Assembly (NCBI GenBank): GCA_016713335.1 | Contig: JADJPH010000047.1 | Coordinates: forward strand, 1 to 19,630 | Reading direction: 5' to 3' | DNA from: Candidatus Fredericiella danica | GTDB taxonomy: Bacteria > Chloroflexota > Anaerolineae > Caldilineales > Caldilineaceae | DNA length: 19,630 bases | In this document: positions 16,901-19,630 of the stretch, piece after piece | Position numbering within the stretch: position 1 is the stretch's first letter | Layout of the letters: every line of letters starts with the position of its first letter | Program-made: the position numbers and the translations under genes | The notes under the pieces: generated by a model | What the model was told of the DNA's origin: nothing | The model's input: the letters and a program-made list of their open reading frames with translations, nothing else | Database searches by the model: none

Positions 16901-19630
16901 TGTCTGGCGCCGGTTCGCCTGTCTGTGACCCTGACGACGGGCAGCGCCACCGTGACGGCGGTGTGACAGGTTACCAGACGCAACGGCGACACCCGTGATC
17001 TGTGGAGACAGGACCCACAACACAGAACCTGACGCTGGGGACAGCCGATTTAGTGATCGCGAAGAGCGACGGCAAAACCGAAGCACAGCCGGGAGAAACC
17101 CCTGATTACGTTTTGACCGTGGTGAACCAGGGCAGCATCCTCGCAACCGGCATCACTGTCACGGATACGTTCTCAAGCTACCTGACCTATGTCGATGAGC
17201 GATGAAACGGTTACGCCGTCGCATCCTACAGCAGCGGTCTATGTCTGGGCGCTCGGTGATCTGGCGGCCGGTGCTTCGCTGTCGTTCACGCTACGAGCGC
17301 AGGTCGCAGCGGCGCTGCCCGATGGTGTGACCGCCTTGGCTAATTATGCCAACTTATGGGCGACCAGCCCGGATCGGGATCGCACCAACAATGAAGTCTC
17401 AGATGTCGATACCGTAACGACGCATCCCGACCTCACCCTGGCCAAGACCTTTGCGACCACCCTGCCGGCCGGCACCGGTTCGACCGTCACCTACCTGAAC
17501 CGAGCGGGCGCAATATCGGGCACGCCACGGCCACCGCGGTCATCATCTCCGACACCCTTGATTTACGGGCGCAGTATATTAGCGGGACTGCCAGGCTCGC
17601 GTTCAACGGGGGGGCGCCGGCAGCGGTCACGCCAGTCACTGTCACGAACCAGCTAACGGTTGCCCTTCCTTCCCTGGCGCCGGGTGATACCTACCTTCAC
17701 CTACGATACCAAGTCGGTGCGATCGGAGATGCGACCCCTTGCAGAACACGGCGGTGATCAGTGAATCCCAGACCGGATATCAATTTCGCCAACAACTCGG
17801 CGAGCGTCTTCTGCCGACTACACGCAACATTGACGTCTACGTGATCAAATCGGCGGTCGCCGCCGCCGATCCGGCCGTACCCGGCACGCAGATCCAGTAC
17901 ACGCTGGTCTATGGAAACAATGGCGCCGACCCGGCGACAGATGTCGTGCTCACGGATACTTTGCCCATGAACACGAGCCTGGTGGCTGGCAGCATCAGAG
18001 GCGGCTGCCGGCAGGCGTCGAAACAATTGCCAACACGGCAACGATCACGATTGCGACGTCGCTCACCGATGCGCTGCCAGACAATAACACCTTCAGCGCC
18101 AACACACCGGTGACGGCCGCACCCGATCTGACGATCGCCAAGACCGATGGCCGGACCCAGGTGCTGACAGGCGATCGGCTGACCTATACGATTGCCTACT
18201 CAAACACGGGGAATCAGGCAGCTACGGGCGTGCAGATCACCGATACATTGCTCGCGGGGATCGACTATCTGGGATCGACGCCGGCCGGCGAATACGCCGG
18301 CGGGTTGTGACGTGGAACCTCGGTGCACTGCCGGTGAACGAAGTGCACACCCTGACGGTCACAGCCCAGGTCAAAGCCAGCGCGCTGCCCGGATCGGTGG
18401 TGGCCAACCGGGTCACAATCGGGGATGCTGGTGCCAATGGAACCGACATCAATCCGGCGGGAAATACCTTCACCGACAGCGATCTGGTGATTGCCCCCCA
18501 TATTGGGCGTATCAGAGAAGCGTGCAGCCAGCCCGGGCTACATCGGCCAACCGATCACCTACATCATCGAGGGATACAACTCGCAGACCGCAACCGCCTA
18601 TGACGTGATCGTCACAGACACCTTGCCGGCAGGCACAACCCTTGTGCCGGGTAGCATCACGGGAGGCGGCACTGAGAAGGACGGTGTCATCACCTGGCAT
18701 CTGGGCGACAAGGCGCCGGGCATCACCGGGGCGCTGAGTTTCTCCGTCATCCCAGGTGTGAGTGCCGGCGGCGCCACCCAGACGGTGCCCACGCTCTCCA
18801 CCGAGACCGTCACCGGAACCTTAACGGTAACCAGCAGCACGTCCGCGCCGCCCCTGGGTAGCCGGCCATGGTGCGATTTCGAAAGTTGCAAACGGCCTGC
18901 CGCCCACGGGCTGGAACGACAATCCACGGCTGACAGTATTTAACGACAGTAGCTGGACGCAGCCGCTTGCCTCCGCACCGCCGAATACGCTACTGGGTTC
19001 AACCCGCCGACCTGGCGGCCGACTGGTAGCGATGCATACCGTCTCCGAGACGCCGTTGGCAACCTACCTTCTTCCCGCCAGGCGTTCTCCTGTATGCCAC
19101 TCAACGCAACGGGCCTGAACGCCAGCGTGGAAGCCGCGGGCGATGACGTCACCGACATCCACCTGAATGCGTCTACCTGGCGGAGATTGGCGCAGGCGCA
19201 GCAGACACGTTTGCCGGCGCCAGCGGCATCCAGTCGGCATCAACCCTTTGAGCGTGCAACCGCTCAACACCGTCACGGTGGCCATGCCGCCCTGGATGGC
19301 TATGACCACAGCGGTCTGCTCTTCAACCTGGGTGCGACCTGCACGGGCTTACGTCCCTTCGTCTCGGCGCCATCAACCGTCGTTGCAGGCCAAACCGTGA
19401 TCGTTTGCAGTCGACGACGTAATCAGGGGACGCACACCCCTCTCACTCGACCATGGTGACGGCAGTCCTGTGCGCCCTACCAGCTGGCCACCACCTTCAC
19501 ACATCCGGACAACACGCCTGGCATCTACATCGGCCACGCTGAGCCGCCCGCGCCCAATATGGCTGCACGGGCAGCGACCAACTGGTCATCCATGTGCTGC
19601 TCGCGGATGCCAACCTGCTGGCCAACCCGG
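13914..19630 (+). CDS. Giant secreted L-type lectin-like / DUF11-repeat surface protein (partial, frameshifted)
   Basis: The start is uncertain. An ATG at 13914 leads to the hydrophobic VRTLFIPLWLLLA, and a shift gives SVDLAPAPAHAQGGFTF, a signal peptide with cleavage after AHA. The lectin-like domain follows (GGSAILTSNGADPAGNGWLR, YAYYNQPVPTGRGLVITFDY, ADGLSFFLFDGATPTFNVGA, LSGGYLGLGLDEFGNYSNPN, about 14100-14870). Next come about four DUF11 units (14880-16480). Two CarboxypepD_reg-like units follow (LQGTVTDVETGAPLVGVTIR, then a second at about 16800-17010). About five more DUF11 units extend to about 18830. A last region, with WNDNPRLTVFNDSSWTQP and DHSGLLFNLGATCTGL, looks like a beta-sandwich and runs off the right edge. 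DUF11 arrays are stalk-like parts of surface proteins, so an adhesin or sheath role is inferred. At least fifteen frame changes are present. Confidence 0.85.
14880..18830 (+). repeat. About nine DUF11 (TIGR01451-type) domain repeats in the surface protein
   Basis: Each unit has the pattern DL-x-x-x-K, then YT-x-x-x-x-N-x-G, then TDTLP-x-x-x-x-Y. Approximate unit starts are 14888 (DLTATKAV), 15308, 15740, 16148 (DLAVTKTV), 17047 (DLVIAKSDGKTEAQPGE), 17430 (DLTLAKTF), 17835 (DVYVIKSA), 18125 (DLTIAKTDGRTQVLTGD) and 18510. Recurrent VGVTQISNQG and TDTLPANTTYV strings show that units 1-3 are closest to each other. Two CarboxypepD_reg-like units at about 16500-17010 split the array into a 4 + 5 arrangement. 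Confidence 0.7.

Overview
The window is GC-rich bacterial DNA. The best guess is a member of the Chloroflexota (Caldilinea/Anaerolinea-like), with moderate confidence. The reasons are a split imuA-imuB-dnaE2 mutagenesis cassette behind a GAAC-N4-GTTC type LexA box, a very large lectin plus DUF11-repeat surface protein, a PD-(D/E)XK Rpn-type gene and a TumE-like pair, a mix I associate with that phylum. No rRNA, tRNA, CRISPR array or recognisable insertion sequence was seen.

Layout: 1-227 is the 3' end of an unidentified plus-strand gene. 390-2267 (-) is a GH20 beta-N-acetylhexosaminidase. 2276-3653 (-) is a secreted SH3b plus double-PA14 protein. It diverges from a small four-helix membrane protein at 3853-4498 (+), which has a good sigma70 promoter. 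About 4501-5488 (-) is an Rpn-like PD-(D/E)XK gene, followed by three REP-like repeats (5520-5755) and a 37-bp tandem array (5846-5982). That array overlaps the 3' end of a DUF2461 gene (5973-6642, -). DUF2461 lies 20 bp behind an intact P1 (DmpA-like) peptidase gene (6663-7694, -). Divergent from this is an intact two-gene module (7862-8580, +), a 90-aa partner plus a TumE/DUF6516-like protein with a 4-bp overlap. 8590-13544 (-) is the mutasome operon imuA-imuB-dnaE2. From about 13914 to the right edge (+) runs a large secreted lectin/DUF11 protein that continues outside the window.

The functional core is the SOS mutagenesis operon. Its promoter has a TTGACA -35, a 17-nt spacer and a TACAAT -10, and the spacer is filled almost exactly by a 16-bp LexA-like palindrome. 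ImuA and ImuB are translationally coupled and DnaE2 follows within about 70 bp. The GH20 enzyme and the PA14/SH3b protein on the left look like secreted or sugar-handling functions, and the lectin/DUF11 protein on the right looks like a cell-surface adhesin.

Most long genes here are broken by single-base frameshifts, yet each fragment keeps family-conserved sequence in register with the next. The stretch 6663-8580 is clean. The pattern points to indel errors in the sequence rather than true gene decay, but that cannot be proven from the sequence alone. The gene spans below are therefore reconstructed across frames.
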